The notes: a model not told the origin generated them from the letters alone. A stretch of DNA of 64,000 nucleotides from Microbacterium limosum (GCF_036324365.1 NZ_CP137080.1:1922001-1986000); one strand, 5' to 3'; shown: positions 34,727-44,564, counted from the stretch's first letter. A program made the numbers and translations.

Positions 34727-36121
34727 GTGACCGACACCGCCTACCGCATCGAGCACGACACCATGGGCGAGGTGCGCGTTCCCGCATCCGCCCTCTACGG
34801 CGCTCAGACCCAGCGGGCCGTCGAGAACTTCCCGATCTCGGGCGACAGCCTCGACCCCGCGCAGATCGTCGCCCTCGCTCGCATCAAGAAGGCGGCCGCG
34901 CTCGCCAACAAGGAGCTCGGCACGCTCGAGGGCGACATCGCCGACGCCATCGCCGCCGCCGCCGACCGGGTGATCTCGGGCGAGCACGCCGACCAGTTCC
35001 CGATCGACGTCTACCAGACCGGCAGCGGCACCTCGTCGAACATGAACATGAACGAGGTGCTCGCCACCCTGGCTTCCGCGAGCCTCGGACGACCCGTCCA
35101 CCCGAACGACCACGTCAACGCGTCGCAGTCCTCGAACGACGTCTTCCCCACCTCCGTGCACGTCGCCGTCACGCAGGAGCTCATCGACGACCTCATCCCC
35201 GCCCTGGACCACCTCGCGGTCGCCCTCGAGGAGAAGGCCGAGTTGTGGAAGGACGCCGTCAAGTCCGGGCGAACCCACCTCATGGACGCCACGCCGGTCA
35301 CGCTGGGACAGGAGTTCGGCGGGTACGCGCGCCAGATGCGCCTCGGCATCGAGCGCGTCCACGCCGTGATCCCGCGCGTCGCCGAGGTGCCCCTCGGCGG
35401 CACGGCCGTCGGTACGGGCATCAACACGCCCCTGGGGTTCCCGCAGAAGGTGCTCGAGCTGCTGGTGGCCGAGACGGAGCTGCCGATCACCGAGGCGAAG
35501 GACCACTTCGAGGCGCAGGCCAACCGCGATGCGCTCGTCGAGGCATCCGGAGCGCTGCGGACGGTGGCGGTCTCGCTGACGAAGATCAACAACGACCTGC
35601 GATGGATGGGCTCCGGCCCCAACACGGGCCTCGGCGAGCTCCACATCCCCGACCTCCAGCCGGGTTCGTCGATCATGCCCGGCAAGGTCAACCCCGTCGT
35701 CCCCGAGGCGACGCTCATGGTGTGCGCGCGGATCATCGGCAACGACGCGACGATCGCGTGGTCCGGCGCCTCGGGGTCGTTCGAGCTGAACGTGGCGATC
35801 CCCGTCATGGGAACGGCGCTGCTGGAATCCATCCGGCTCCTGTCCAACACCGTGCGCGTGCTCGCCGACAAGACGATCCGCGGGCTCGAGGCCAACCTCG
35901 AGCGCGCGGCTGCCTTCGCGGGCATGTCGCCGTCGATCGTGACGCCGCTGAACAAGCTGATCGGATACGAGGCGGCGGCGAAGATCGCCAAGCACAGCGT
36001 CGCGAAGGGCATCACCATCCGTGAGGCCGTCATCGACCTCGGCTACATCGAGCGCGGCGAGCTCACCGAGCAGCAGCTCGACGAGAAGCTCGACCTGCTC
36101 TCGATGACGCACGCGGGCTGA
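34727..36121 (+). CDS. fumC: Fumarate hydratase, class II
   Basis: 464 residues. It hydrates fumarate to malate in the TCA cycle as a homotetramer. The signature [12 protein letters not shown] (near 313-324), the [14 protein letters not shown] active-site strand (near 98) and the HPNDHVN loop (near 125) are intact. The GTG at 34727 has AGGAGG eight to nine bases upstream. It ends the xseA-led run; the two-component genes downstream have their own -10 box. Confidence 0.96.
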   Translation: MTDTAYRIEHDTMGEVRVPASALYGAQTQRAVENFPISGDSLDPAQIVALARIKKAAALANKELGTLEGDIADAIAAAADRVISGEHADQFPIDVYQTGSGTSSNMNMNEVLATLASASLGRPVHPNDHVNASQSSNDVFPTSVHVAVTQELIDDLIPALDHLAVALEEKAELWKDAVKSGRTHLMDATPVTLGQEFGGYARQMRLGIERVHAVIPRVAEVPLGGTAVGTGINTPLGFPQKVLELLVAETELPITEAKDHFEAQANRDALVEASGALRTVAVSLTKINNDLRWMGSGPNTGLGELHIPDLQPGSSIMPGKVNPVVPEATLMVCARIIGNDATIAWSGASGSFELNVAIPVMGTALLESIRLLSNTVRVLADKTIRGLEANLERAAAFAGMSPSIVTPLNKLIGYEAAAKIAKHSVAKGITIREAVIDLGYIERGELTEQQLDEKLDLLSMTHAG

Positions 36122-36181
36122 TCCGCACCCGGAACGCGGCGCGGCGAGCGCGAGAGCGCGTGGTGGCCGGATAATGTGACC

Positions 36182-37696
36182 ATGACGCGCGAGCGGCGAC
36201 CCATTCCCGCAAGGGCACTGATCCTGGGCGCCATCCTCTCCGTCGCGGCTCTGGGGTTCGCGATCGTGGGCGGGGTGACGTTCCTCGTTCAGCGGGATCG
36301 CACGCTCATCGAGATCGACGACCGCCTGGGGGCTCTCGTCGAGTCACTGGGGGAGGTGGCCGATCTGTCCGTGATCGTGGAGAGCGACGCCGCTGCGGAG
36401 GCGGCCCGCCGAGGCGACGACTTCGCCGACGTCGGAGAGTACCTCCGGGCCGCCGTGTCGCGCCTCGTGCCCGCCCGCACGGAGGCGTCCCTGGCCGTGG
36501 TCGACGGCGACGTCGCCTTCCGCACGGCGGGCGGCTTCAGCGACGCCCTCGTCGCCGATCCCGACTTCGTCGCGGACGCCGTCGCGCGCACCCTCACGAC
36601 CGACCCGCGCGGCGCCGTCATCGAGAACGCCTCGGTGGACGGCGTGGACGTGCGCTACCTCGCGGTGCCGGTGGAGGTGCGCGGCGACGACAGCCAGGGC
36701 GTGTACATCCGCGCCGTGAACGTCACGCGCGAGCTGGCGCCGGTCACGGCATCCTTCCTGACCTATACCGTCGCCGCCCTCGCGACCCTGACCGCCATGG
36801 GCGTCGTCGGCTGGTTCGTCGCGGGGCGCATCCTCTCCCCCATCCGCCGCATGCGCGAGACCGCCGACTCGATCACCCCGACCGATCTGCGCGCCCGCCT
36901 CCCCGCGGAGGGCAACGACGACCTGTCCGACCTCAGCCGCACCGTCAACTCGATGCTCGACCGACTCGAGGGGTCGATCGACAGCCAGCGTCAGCTGCTG
37001 GACGACGTGCGGCACGAGCTCAAGACCCCGATCACGATCGTGCGCGGCCACCTCGAGATGATGGACGTCTCGAATCCGAGCGACGTCGCGGGGACCCGCG
37101 ACATCGGAATCGCGGAGCTGGACCGCATGACGCGCCTCGTGGAGGACATCGACCTGCTCTCCTCCGCAGAGGGCGACCAGTTCGATTTCTCCCCCGTCGA
37201 GCTCGGCGACCTCACGGAGCGGATGGGGGACCTCGTCGAGGGAATCCCCGGGCACACCTGGCACCTCACGCGATCGGCGCGCGGCCTCATCGAGGCCGAC
37301 CGCGACCGCCTGCTGCAGGCCTGGCTGCAACTGGCCGACAACGCCTCCAAGTACACTCCGCAGGGCTCGCCGATCGAGATCGGAAGCGACATCGACCCGC
37401 TCACGGCGCGACTCTGGGTGCGCGATCACGGCCCCGGCATCCCGCCCGCGGCGCGCCGCCGCATCTTCCATCGGTTCGCCCGCGCCGACCATCGCACGGT
37501 AGGCGGGTCGGGCCTCGGCCTCGCGATCGTCGACGCGATCGCCAAGGCGCACCAGGGCACCTGCGTCGTCACGGACACCCCCGGGGGCGGCGCCACCTTC
37601 ACGATCCACGTGCCCGTCTCGCAGAGCGTGGGGCAATCGCTCCCCTCGCCCGTTCGCGCCGGCGACGTCGTGCTCCAGAGAGAGGCCACCGGATGA
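36182..37696 (+). CDS. Sensor histidine kinase
   Basis: 504 residues. Membrane helices at about 12-37 and 193-215 flank an extracytoplasmic sensor of about 155 residues. A HAMP domain follows (to about 270), then the H-box with H278 (DDVRHELKTPI), the N-box N387 (LADNASKY), DHGPGIP and GGSGLGLAIV. The ATG at 36182 is six bases after GATAAT; a GTG two codons earlier is the alternative. The response regulator overlaps its end by four bases. The signal is not identifiable from the sensor. Confidence 0.9.
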   Translation: MTRERRPIPARALILGAILSVAALGFAIVGGVTFLVQRDRTLIEIDDRLGALVESLGEVADLSVIVESDAAAEAARRGDDFADVGEYLRAAVSRLVPARTEASLAVVDGDVAFRTAGGFSDALVADPDFVADAVARTLTTDPRGAVIENASVDGVDVRYLAVPVEVRGDDSQGVYIRAVNVTRELAPVTASFLTYTVAALATLTAMGVVGWFVAGRILSPIRRMRETADSITPTDLRARLPAEGNDDLSDLSRTVNSMLDRLEGSIDSQRQLLDDVRHELKTPITIVRGHLEMMDVSNPSDVAGTRDIGIAELDRMTRLVEDIDLLSSAEGDQFDFSPVELGDLTERMGDLVEGIPGHTWHLTRSARGLIEADRDRLLQAWLQLADNASKYTPQGSPIEIGSDIDPLTARLWVRDHGPGIPPAARRRIFHRFARADHRTVGGSGLGLAIVDAIAKAHQGTCVVTDTPGGGATFTIHVPVSQSVGQSLPSPVRAGDVVLQREATG

Positions 37697-38349
37697 CGCA
37701 CATCCTCATCGCCGAAGACGAGCCGCGGATCTCGTCGTTCGTCGCGCGCGGACTCGAGTCCGCCGGCTACACCGCGACCATCGTCGAGAACGGGCACGAG
37801 GCCCTCGAGTACGCGCTCGACCGCGATGTGGACCTCGTGCTGCTCGACGTGGGCCTGCCGGGGATGGACGGCTTCGAGATCCTCCGGCATCTGCGCGGCC
37901 AGGGATCGACCGTGCCCGTCATCATGCTGACCGCGCGCAGCAGCACCCGCGACACCGTGCAGGGGCTGGATGCCGGGGCCAACGACTACGTCGCGAAACC
38001 CTTCAAGTTCGACGAGCTGCTCGCACGCGTGCGCTCTCGCCTGCGCGAGACGGTCTCGGCGGGCGCCCCGGGCATCGTCCACGGCGACATCAGCCTCGAC
38101 CCCCTCACGCGCCGGGCTCTCGTCGGCGGCAAGGAGCTCGACCTCTCGGCCCGCGAGTTCGCCCTGGCCGAGCAGTTCCTGCGCCATCCCGGGCAGGTGC
38201 TGAGCCGGGAGCAGCTGCTCTCGAGCGTGTGGGGCCTGGACTTCGACCCGGGCTCGAACGTCGTGGACGTGTACGTCCGCTACCTCCGCAGCAAGTTCGG
38301 CGCCGACCGGATCTCCACCGTGCGCGGCGCGGGCTACCGCTGGCAGTGA
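37693..38349 (+). CDS. OmpR/PhoB-family response regulator
   Basis: 218 residues. The receiver domain has acidic residues E8-D9-E10, phospho-acceptor D52 (LLDVGLPGMDG), T (MLTARSS) and K (VAKPF). A C-terminal winged helix follows (about 125-217, LDPLTRRALVGG to VRGAGYRW). Translation is coupled to the kinase by ATGA. Regulated genes are unknown; the region downstream holds structured RNA rather than a simple terminator. Confidence 0.93.
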   Translation: MTHILIAEDEPRISSFVARGLESAGYTATIVENGHEALEYALDRDVDLVLLDVGLPGMDGFEILRHLRGQGSTVPVIMLTARSSTRDTVQGLDAGANDYVAKPFKFDELLARVRSRLRETVSAGAPGIVHGDISLDPLTRRALVGGKELDLSAREFALAEQFLRHPGQVLSREQLLSSVWGLDFDPGSNVVDVYVRYLRSKFGADRISTVRGAGYRWQ

Positions 38350-38389
38350 GCCCGCCGACCGCGTGACGCGGGGCGCGCGCCCTCGGGGC

Positions 38390-38500
38390 ACGAAGAAGCC
38401 CCCGGCGCTGGGGGGACACCGGGGGCTGGGAGACGTTCGAGCTGGGGGCCTCGCGTCTCTTCGTCAATCCCGCCACGAAGGGAGGGGGGCGGGATTGCGT
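38390..38500 (-). ncRNA. 6C RNA
   Basis: On the minus strand two hairpins carry six consecutive cytosines in their loops, the defining trait of the actinobacterial 6C RNA. Hairpin 1 has a 10-base stem (38465-38474 with 38488-38497) and a 13-base loop; hairpin 2 a 9-base stem (38397-38405 with 38419-38427) and a 13-base loop. The linker contains ACGAAGAGACGCG. Hairpin 2 is followed by TTCTTCG and probably ends the transcript. The 308-base gap between the response regulator and phoH is therefore mostly this gene and its upstream region. Ends are approximate. Related RNAs in mycobacteria (B11) affect growth by base pairing through the C-rich loops. Confidence 0.82.
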
Positions 38501-38509
38501 CTTCCGACA

Positions 38510-38536
38510 CACCGCCGAACTGGGACATCGGCGGTG
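38510..38536. other. Third hairpin upstream of the 6C RNA core
   Basis: A perfect 9-base stem (38510-38518 with 38528-38536) and 9-base loop. It may be the 5' domain of the 6C transcript or the terminator of the response regulator gene. Further upstream (38537-38657) I see only a short ATCCTAGAGGAT palindrome near 38574. Confidence 0.4.
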
Positions 38537-38657
38537 ACCGGACCCGCTCGCGCGGGCGTGTGTGAAGTTCTTATCCTCTAGGATGCCCCCGCGGAATGAG
38601 AGGGGGCTCGGAAGGGGATGAGACTTCTCTCACACGGGCGGTCCCGCCGCCCCCGCA

Positions 38658-40034
38658 TCACGAGAGCTCCCCCACCTCCAGCAGCTCCGTCACGAGGGCG
38701 GCGATGGCGGAGCGCTCGGAGCGCGTGAGCGTGATGTGGCCGAAGAGTCCGTGTCCCTTGAGCGATTCGATGACGGACGCGACGCCGTCGTGGCGGCCCA
38801 CCCGCAGGTTGTCGCGCTGACCCACGTCGTGGGTCAGCACGACGCGCGAGTTCTGGCCCATCCGGCTGAGCACGGTCAGGAGCACGTTGCGCTCGAGTGA
38901 CTGCGCCTCGTCGACGATCACGAACGCATCGTGGAGCGACCGGCCGCGGATGTGGGTCAGCGGGAGCACCTCGAGAAGCCCCCGCTCGACGACCTCCTCG
39001 AGCACGTTCCCCGACACCACGGAGCCGAGGGTGTCGAAGACCGCCTGACCCCAGGGGTTCATCTTCTCCGCCTGGTCGCCGGGGAGGTAGCCGAGCTCCT
39101 GCCCGCCGACGGCGAAGAGCGGGCGGAAGACGATGATCTTGCGCTGCTGCTGCCGCTCGAGCACGGCCTCGAGCCCGGCGCACAGGGCGAGGGCCGACTT
39201 CCCGGTTCCGGCGCGACCGCCGAGCGAGACGATGCCCACGTCGGGATCCAGGAGCAGGTCGATCGCGATGCGCTGTTCGGCAGATCGCCCGTGCAGGCCG
39301 AAGACGTCGCGGTCGCCGCGAACGAGGCGGAAGTCCTTCTCGCCCGTGACGCGGCCGAGGGCGGATCCGCGCTCGGAGTGGATGATCAGGCCCGTGTTGA
39401 CGGGCAGCCCCGCGACGGCGTCGTGGGATCCGACCTCGCTCTCGTAGAGATCGCTCATCTCGTCCCCCGAGAGGTCGACGCCGGCGATACCGGTCCATCC
39501 CGAATCCACGGCCTGCTCGGCGAGGTACTCCTCGGCGTGCAGGCCGAGGGAGGCGGCCTTCACCCGCATCGGCAGATCCTTGGAGACGACCGTGACCTCC
39601 TGTCCGTCGCGGGCCAGGTGCATCGCCACGGCCAGGATGCGCGTGTCGTTGTCGTTCAGCCGCATTCCCGAGGGCAGCACCTGCGGGTCGGTGTTGTTCA
39701 GCTCGACACGCAGCGTGCCGTCGTGCCCGGCCGGCACGGGGAAGTCGAGGCGCCCGTGCTCGACACGCAGCTCGTCGAGATGACGCAGCGCCTGACGGGC
39801 GAAGTAGCCGATCTCGGGATCGTGGCGCTTGCCCTCCAGCTCGGTGATGACGACGACGGGGATGACGACGCTGTGCTCCGCGAAGCGGAAGAACGCCCGC
39901 GGATCGGACAGGAGCACCGACGTGTCGAGCACGTATGTGCGCAATGCCTGATCGGCCGATGCCCCGTCTTCTTCGCGCGGCGAGCGACGCGCGTCGATGA
40001 TCGTGTCTTGCTGGTGCGATGCCGCTGTGGTCAC
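38658..40034 (-). CDS. PIN-domain plus PhoH-like ATPase
   Basis: 458 residues from the GTG at 40034. A PIN nuclease domain (about 33-165, [12 protein letters not shown] and ITELEGKR, with further acidic residues in NDNDTRILA) is joined to a PhoH P-loop ATPase ([11 protein letters not shown] near 270; IVDEAQSL near 370). Mycobacterial PhoH2 with this layout is an RNA helicase/RNase. GGAGCAGG precedes the GTG; the frame is open to 40172 but without a ribosome site. The 190 bases upstream up to uppS probably hold the promoter and a leader; I see no recognisable element there. Confidence 0.88.
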   Translation of the reverse strand: MTTAASHQQDTIIDARRSPREEDGASADQALRTYVLDTSVLLSDPRAFFRFAEHSVVIPVVVITELEGKRHDPEIGYFARQALRHLDELRVEHGRLDFPVPAGHDGTLRVELNNTDPQVLPSGMRLNDNDTRILAVAMHLARDGQEVTVVSKDLPMRVKAASLGLHAEEYLAEQAVDSGWTGIAGVDLSGDEMSDLYESEVGSHDAVAGLPVNTGLIIHSERGSALGRVTGEKDFRLVRGDRDVFGLHGRSAEQRIAIDLLLDPDVGIVSLGGRAGTGKSALALCAGLEAVLERQQQRKIIVFRPLFAVGGQELGYLPGDQAEKMNPWGQAVFDTLGSVVSGNVLEEVVERGLLEVLPLTHIRGRSLHDAFVIVDEAQSLERNVLLTVLSRMGQNSRVVLTHDVGQRDNLRVGRHDGVASVIESLKGHGLFGHITLTRSERSAIAALVTELLEVGELS

Positions 40035-40224
40035 AACCTGCTCCCGACCCGGGCGTATCCCCGGTGCCTGCGCGTCGACCACTGGAGTTGCGAGTCGCAC
40101 AGATGTGGCCGACCCGACCGGGCGCCTTGCCCGATGTGACGAAGGTACGACCGCGTCGCGCACCGACGCCATCCGACACGCCCCCCGCGAGGTTACGGAC
40201 GCGTTAATTCGCAGTGCACGACGG

Positions 40225-41010
40225 TCACCGCCCGAATCGGCGCTCGCGCGAGCCGAAATCCCGGATCGCGCGCAGGAAATCGACCTCGCGCAGGTCGGGC
40301 CCGAGCGCCTCGACGAAGTAGAACTCGCTGTGCGCGCTCTGCCACAGCAGGAAGTCCGAGAGCCGCTGCTCCCCCGAGGTGCGGATCACGAGGTCGGGGT
40401 CGGGCTGCCCGCCCGTGTACAGGTGCTCCCCGATCTGCTCGGGCGTGAGGCTCGCGGCCAGCTCCTCCAGCGAGCCACCGGTACCGCCGTGCGCGGCGAT
40501 GATGCTGCGCACGGCGTCGACGATCTCGCTGCGGCCCCCATATCCCACGGCCAGGTTCACGTGCAGACCCGTGTTGGCCCTCGAGCGCTCCTGCGCCTCG
40601 CGGAGGACGCGGGACAGATCGTCGGGGAGGCCCTCCGCACGCCCCACGTGCTGCACGCGCCAGTCGCGCTCCCGCGAGATCTCGTCCGCCAGCTCGGCGA
40701 TGATCTCCAGCAGATCCTGGAGCTCGCGGGTGTCGCGCTTGGCGAGGTTGTCGTGGGAGAGCAGGTAGAGCGAGACGACCCGCACGCCCACGTCGTCGCA
40801 CCAGGTCAGGAACTCGCGCATCTTGGCGGCGCCGGCGCGGTGGCCGTGCGCGGCGGTGTCGTACCCGAGCTGGCGGGCCCAGCGTCGGTTGCCGTCGATC
40901 ATCATCGCGACATGGCGGGGCACCTGCTCGGCGTGGATCTCGCGGCGCAGCCGGCCGATGTAGAGCCGATAGAGGGGACCCCGGCCCTCATCACGTCGGC
41001 GACTCATCAC
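40225..41010 (-). CDS. uppS: Isoprenyl diphosphate (undecaprenyl-type) synthase
   Basis: 261 residues of the cis-prenyltransferase family. D39 in [11 protein letters not shown] binds the Mg-diphosphate, SHDNLAKR is the second conserved block, and [15 protein letters not shown] the C-terminal signature. It condenses IPP onto an allylic diphosphate to build the peptidoglycan lipid carrier or the short precursor some actinobacteria use first; chain length cannot be read here. The GTG at 41010 lies six bases after TAGCGT, so it is probably leaderless. Confidence 0.92.
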   Translation of the reverse strand: MMSRRRDEGRGPLYRLYIGRLRREIHAEQVPRHVAMMIDGNRRWARQLGYDTAAHGHRAGAAKMREFLTWCDDVGVRVVSLYLLSHDNLAKRDTRELQDLLEIIAELADEISRERDWRVQHVGRAEGLPDDLSRVLREAQERSRANTGLHVNLAVGYGGRSEIVDAVRSIIAAHGGTGGSLEELAASLTPEQIGEHLYTGGQPDPDLVIRTSGEQRLSDFLLWQSAHSEFYFVEALGPDLREVDFLRAIRDFGSRERRFGR

Positions 41011-41016
41011 GTGCCT

Positions 41017-41134
41017 ACGCTACTCGCCGCCACGGGCGGATGCGCGCGCCGCCACCAGCGCGGCACGCGGTGCCGCATATCGCGGCATCCGGTTCCGCTA
41101 TGTGCGCCGCGCGGCATGCGGCCGCGCCTACGCT
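41017..41134. promoter_or_regulatory. Divergent leaderless promoters of uppS and the hemolysin III gene
   Basis: TAGCGT on the minus strand (41017-41022) and TACGCT on the plus strand (41129-41134) each end six bases before their GTG start codons. Confidence 0.55.
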
Positions 41135-41140
41135 GGAACC

Positions 41141-41863
41141 GTGAGTCGTCGCTCGCGCTCCCGCGCCCCCGAGGTCCCCGTCCTTCCGCTGATGCAGGCC
41201 GCCGACGTCGATGCCGCGGTCGAGACGCGGCCGACGTGGCGCGGGTGGATCCACGCCGGCACGTTCCCCGTGGCCATCGCCGCCGGGATCGTCCTCATCG
41301 CGCTCGCCCAGGGCGCGCCCGCCAAGTGGGCGTCGGCGGTCTTCGCGGCCACGTCGCTGCTGCTGTTCGGCAACTCCGCGCTGTATCACCGCTTCGACTG
41401 GTCTGCGCGCACCAAGGCCGTGCTCAAGCGCATCGACCATGCCAACATCCTGCTCCTGATCGCGGGCACCTACACCCCGATCGCTGTGCTCGCGCTCCCG
41501 CCCGACAAGGGCGCCCTGCTGCTGTCCATCGTGTGGGGCGGGGCGGTGCTGGGCATCCTTTTCCGGGTGTTCTGGATCGGGGCTCCGCGCTGGCTGTACG
41601 TCGCACTGTACCTCGCCCTCGGGTGGGCCGCCGTGATGTACATGGCCGATCTGTTCGAGGCCAACGCCGCCATGATGATCCTCGTGATCGCCGGAGGGCT
41701 GCTGTACACGGCGGGGGCCGTCGTCTACGCCGTCAAGCGGCCCAACCCCTGGCCCGGCCACTTCGGCTTCCACGAGATCTTCCACGTGTGCACGGTGCTG
41801 GCTTTCCTCTGCCACTGGAGCGCCGCGCTGCTCATCGCGCTCGACCCGGTCTACAACCCCTGA
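41141..41863 (+). CDS. trhA: Hemolysin III family membrane protein (TrhA/PAQR-like)
   Basis: 240 residues with seven membrane helices. Conserved histidines lie in SALYHRF (near 85), the acidic-histidine pair in RIDHANILLLIAGTYTP (near 100), and FHEIFHVCTVLAFLCHW (near 215), the putative metal site of the PAQR-type fold. In E. coli TrhA modulates membrane energetics; the hemolysin name is historical. The GTG at 41141 is leaderless. It is convergent with a small membrane-protein gene, overlapping by 13 bases. Confidence 0.88.
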   Translation: MSRRSRSRAPEVPVLPLMQAADVDAAVETRPTWRGWIHAGTFPVAIAAGIVLIALAQGAPAKWASAVFAATSLLLFGNSALYHRFDWSARTKAVLKRIDHANILLLIAGTYTPIAVLALPPDKGALLLSIVWGGAVLGILFRVFWIGAPRWLYVALYLALGWAAVMYMADLFEANAAMMILVIAGGLLYTAGAVVYAVKRPNPWPGHFGFHEIFHVCTVLAFLCHWSAALLIALDPVYNP

Positions 41864-42207
41864 TCGCCGCGGCGTCCCGCCTCTCCGGGTTCCTCCCCGT
41901 CAGGTTTGTCGCCCTCCGCGCGGCCGCCGACCGCGTGCGCGTCATCCCGCGCGGCCGGCTCGCCTCCGCGGGCCTCGGCGTCCAGACGCTCGTCGATCTC
42001 CTGGCGATAGCGCGTGCGGCGGATGCGGCGCTGCATGTCCCAGACGAGCACGATCACCGCGACGACGAGCACGACCATGATGGCGAAGCCGGTGAATCCG
42101 GGGGTCACGAGTTCGTCGGGGGGCTCGAGCGGTGCGGGCGACGGCGTCGCCGCGAGGCCGACGACGGACAGCGTGAGAGTGTGCCCGATGTCCGTCGCGA
42201 AATGCAT
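41851..42207 (-). CDS. Small membrane protein of unknown function
   Basis: 118 residues. A short exterior N-terminus (MHFATDIGHTLTLSVVGLAA) precedes one membrane helix at about 38-58 and a long charged cytoplasmic tail (RRIRRTRYRQEIDERLDAEA). GAAGAGGA sits eight bases before the ATG at 42207. It overlaps the end of the convergent hemolysin III gene by 13 bases. I recognise no family. Confidence 0.6.
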   Translation of the reverse strand: MHFATDIGHTLTLSVVGLAATPSPAPLEPPDELVTPGFTGFAIMVVLVVAVIVLVWDMQRRIRRTRYRQEIDERLDAEARGGEPAARDDAHAVGGRAEGDKPDGEEPGEAGRRGDQGL

Positions 42208-42281
42208 CCGTCGTGTCCTCTTCCGCGCCGCGAAGCGCCTAGCCTGGAATCTCCAGCCTAATCCGTCCCCCGAAGGTGCTC

Positions 42282-42674
42282 ATGAGCGTGCAGGCCCGCC
42301 TCGACGAGCGATACGGTCGCGGTCGCGCCACCGGCCGCCGCGGCGCCCTCATCGCGGGCGTCGTCGCCATCGTGCTCGCCGTCGCCGGCACGGCGTGGTT
42401 CGCGATCGCCACGACGCTCGACGACGTCCGCGCCGACGGCGTGTCTTTCACAGTCGTGGACGAGCACACGGTCGAGGTGCGCTTCCAGGTCTCCGGACCG
42501 GCCGACCGCGAGATCGCCTGTGCCGTCGAGGCGCTCGACGAGGAGTTCGGCGTGGTCGGCTGGCGGGTCGTCGTGTACGAGGCGACGGGCGAGGGCACCC
42601 GTGTCATGTCGGAGCGGGTGCCCACCGTCGCGGCGGCCACGACGGGTTTGGTGAACTCCTGCTGGGTCACCTAA
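42282..42674 (+). CDS. DUF4307-family membrane protein
   Basis: 130 residues. ARLDERYGR at the N-terminus, one membrane helix at about 22-44 and a small exterior domain (FTVVDEHTVEVRFQVSG) match DUF4307, usually found upstream of greA in Actinobacteria as here. Function unknown. I chose the ATG at 42282 with AAGG upstream; a GTG two codons earlier (42276) is possible. An intrinsic terminator separates it from greA. Confidence 0.8.
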   Translation: MSVQARLDERYGRGRATGRRGALIAGVVAIVLAVAGTAWFAIATTLDDVRADGVSFTVVDEHTVEVRFQVSGPADREIACAVEALDEEFGVVGWRVVVYEATGEGTRVMSERVPTVAAATTGLVNSCWVT

Positions 42675-42690
42675 ACTTTCGACACCCACG

Positions 42691-42718
42691 ACGCCCTGGC
42701 ACGACGCCGGGGCGTTTT
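42691..42718 (+). terminator. Intrinsic terminator after the DUF4307 gene
   Basis: A 10-base stem with one wobble (42691-42700 with 42706-42715), a 5-base loop and a run of four T. It is one of the few hairpins in the window with a T-tract. Confidence 0.8.
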
Positions 42719-42779
42719 GGCATGTCGGACGGGAATGCCCCGCGGCCGAGCCGCGTCACCCACGAACGAAGGAGAATCC

Positions 42780-43271
42780 GTGTCTCAGGATGCCCAGGTC
42801 ACCTTCCTCACCCAGGATGCCTACGACCGACTCGCCACCGAGCTCGAGCACCTCTCGACCACGGGCCGCGAGGAGATCGCCGCGCGCATCGAAGCCGCCC
42901 GCGAGGAGGGCGACCTGCGGGAGAACGGCGGATACCACGCGGCCAAGGACGAACAGGGACGGCAGGAGGCGCGCATCCGCACGCTCCAGCACCTGCTCGC
43001 CACGGCGGAGGTGGGCGATGCCCCCGAGTCCAACGGCATCGTCGCGCCCGGCACCGTCGTGACCGCGAAGGTGGCGGGACGGGAGCTGCGCTTCCTTCTC
43101 GCCAATCGCGAGCTCGCGGCGGACTCGGCCCTCTCGGTGTACAGCGAGGCGAGCCCGCTCGGCGCGGCGATCCTCGGCCTCAAGGAGGGCGACACGACCG
43201 CGTACGCCGCCCCCAACGGCCGGGAGATGCCGGTCGAGATCGTCTCCGTGGAGACCTACGCGGGCGACTGA
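42780..43271 (+). CDS. greA: Transcription elongation factor GreA
   Basis: 163 residues. An N-terminal coiled coil (about 10-80), with acidic tip residues in AREEGDLRENGGYHAAKDEQ, enters the RNA polymerase secondary channel and triggers cleavage of backtracked RNA. The C-terminal FKBP-like domain follows (GTVVTAKVAGREL onward). The GTG at 42780 has AAGGAG six bases upstream. It is monocistronic between a terminator and a convergent gene. Confidence 0.94.
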   Translation: MSQDAQVTFLTQDAYDRLATELEHLSTTGREEIAARIEAAREEGDLRENGGYHAAKDEQGRQEARIRTLQHLLATAEVGDAPESNGIVAPGTVVTAKVAGRELRFLLANRELAADSALSVYSEASPLGAAILGLKEGDTTAYAAPNGREMPVEIVSVETYAGD

Positions 43272-43278
43272 GTCCGCT

Positions 43279-43303
43279 CGCCCTCCCGGATGCGTGGGGG
43301 GCG
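43279..43303. terminator. Hairpin between convergent greA and ilvA
   Basis: CGCCCTCC (43279-43286) pairs with GGGGGGCG (43296-43303) with one wobble. An outer 8-base pairing (43265-43272 with 43313-43320) spans both stop codons. Confidence 0.5.
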
Positions 43304-43313
43304 CACGGCGTGC

Positions 43314-44564
43314 TCAGTCGGGAACGACGACCGGCCGGAAGCCCGCCTTCTCGAGGGTCTGGAGCGTGAGCGCCTTGTGGTCCTCGCCGCGTGTCTCGAC
43401 ACTGATCTGGAGGATGACCTCGCTGATCTGCAGCCCCTGACCGTGGCGGGTGTGCATCACCTCGGTGACGTTGGCGCCCGCCTGCGCGACGAGCTCGGAG
43501 ACCTGGGAGAGCTGCCCCGGGCGGTCCGGCAGCGGGATGCGGAGGGTCATGTACCGACCCGACGCGGCCAGACCGTGCGCGATCACCCGCTGCATCAGGA
43601 GCGGGTCGATGTTGCCGCCGGAGAGCACCGGGATGGTCGGTCCGGTGGCGGACACCTTGCCGGCCAGGATCGCGGCGACCCCCACGGCACCGGCGGGCTC
43701 CACGACGACCTTGGCCCGCTCGAGGAGTACCAGCAGGGCGCGGGCGATGTCGTCGTCGCTCACCGTGACCACCTCGTCCACGAGGTCGCGGATGATCCCG
43801 AACGGCACGTCTCCGGGGCGCGAGACCAGGATGCCGTCGGCGATCGTGGGTCGAGTGAGGACGTCCACCGGATGCCCCGCCTCGAGCGAGGGAGGGTAGG
43901 CCGCGGCGTTCTCCGCCTGCACCCCGATGATGCGCACGGCGCGGCCGGTCGCGGCCGCCCGCGCACGCACGGCCCCCGCGACGCCCGCGAGCAGCCCGCC
44001 GCCGCCGATGCCGACGATGATGGTCTCGACCTCGGGCAGATCGTCCATCAGCTCGAGGCCGAGGGTGCCCTGGCCCACGACGATGTCGCGATGGTCGAAG
44101 GGGTGGATCAGCACGGCGCCCGTGCGCTCGGCGAACTCGGCCGCGAGGCGCAGGGGTGTCTCGACCGTGGCGCCCTCGAGCACGACCTCGGCGCCGTAGC
44201 CGCGCGTCGCGAGCAGTTTGGGCACGGGCACGCCCAGCGGCATGAAGATCGTGGCGGCGATGCCCAGCTCCTGCGCCGCGAGCGCGACGCCCTGCGCGTG
44301 GTTGCCGGCCGAGGCCGCGACGACGCCCCGCGCGCGCTCCTGTTCCGTCAGGCGGGAGAGCCGGTAGGTCGCGCCGCGGATCTTGAACGAGCCCGTCCGC
44401 TGCAGGTTCTCGAGCTTGAGGTGCACCGGGACCCCGAGCATCTCCGTCAGCGAATGCGAGAGCTCCAGCGGAGTGTGGCTGATGACGCCGCGCAGGCTGC
44501 GCGCGGCATCCTCGAATTCGGACAGGGTGGGTACGTCGGTGAGGAGTTTCTCTGGCGCGGTCAT
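43314..44564 (-). CDS. ilvA: Threonine ammonia-lyase with ACT domain
   Basis: 416 residues. PLP lysine K61 is in GSFKIRGA; the phosphate-binding glycine loop is GIGGGGLLAG (near 190) and SGGNIDP lies near 325. A C-terminal ACT-like domain (about 345-416) suits feedback control. It deaminates threonine to 2-oxobutyrate, for isoleucine synthesis or, in the shorter catabolic form, energy; the single ACT domain and length fit the type common in Actinobacteria. AGGAAG precedes the ATG at 44564, which overlaps the AI-2E gene stop by four bases. Confidence 0.9.
   Translation of the reverse strand: MTAPEKLLTDVPTLSEFEDAARSLRGVISHTPLELSHSLTEMLGVPVHLKLENLQRTGSFKIRGATYRLSRLTEQERARGVVAASAGNHAQGVALAAQELGIAATIFMPLGVPVPKLLATRGYGAEVVLEGATVETPLRLAAEFAERTGAVLIHPFDHRDIVVGQGTLGLELMDDLPEVETIIVGIGGGGLLAGVAGAVRARAAATGRAVRIIGVQAENAAAYPPSLEAGHPVDVLTRPTIADGILVSRPGDVPFGIIRDLVDEVVTVSDDDIARALLVLLERAKVVVEPAGAVGVAAILAGKVSATGPTIPVLSGGNIDPLLMQRVIAHGLAASGRYMTLRIPLPDRPGQLSQVSELVAQAGANVTEVMHTRHGQGLQISEVILQISVETRGEDHKALTLQTLEKAGFRPVVVPD

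Noticed and set aside
38363..38581. A 72-codon frame on the plus strand in the gap after the response regulator
   Set aside because: It runs through the 6C RNA hairpins, has no ribosome site and gives an Arg/Gly-rich peptide without family resemblance.
40035..40224. Cyclic-di-AMP or other known riboswitch before the PIN-PhoH gene
   Set aside because: I looked for the conserved blocks of common riboswitches and found none.
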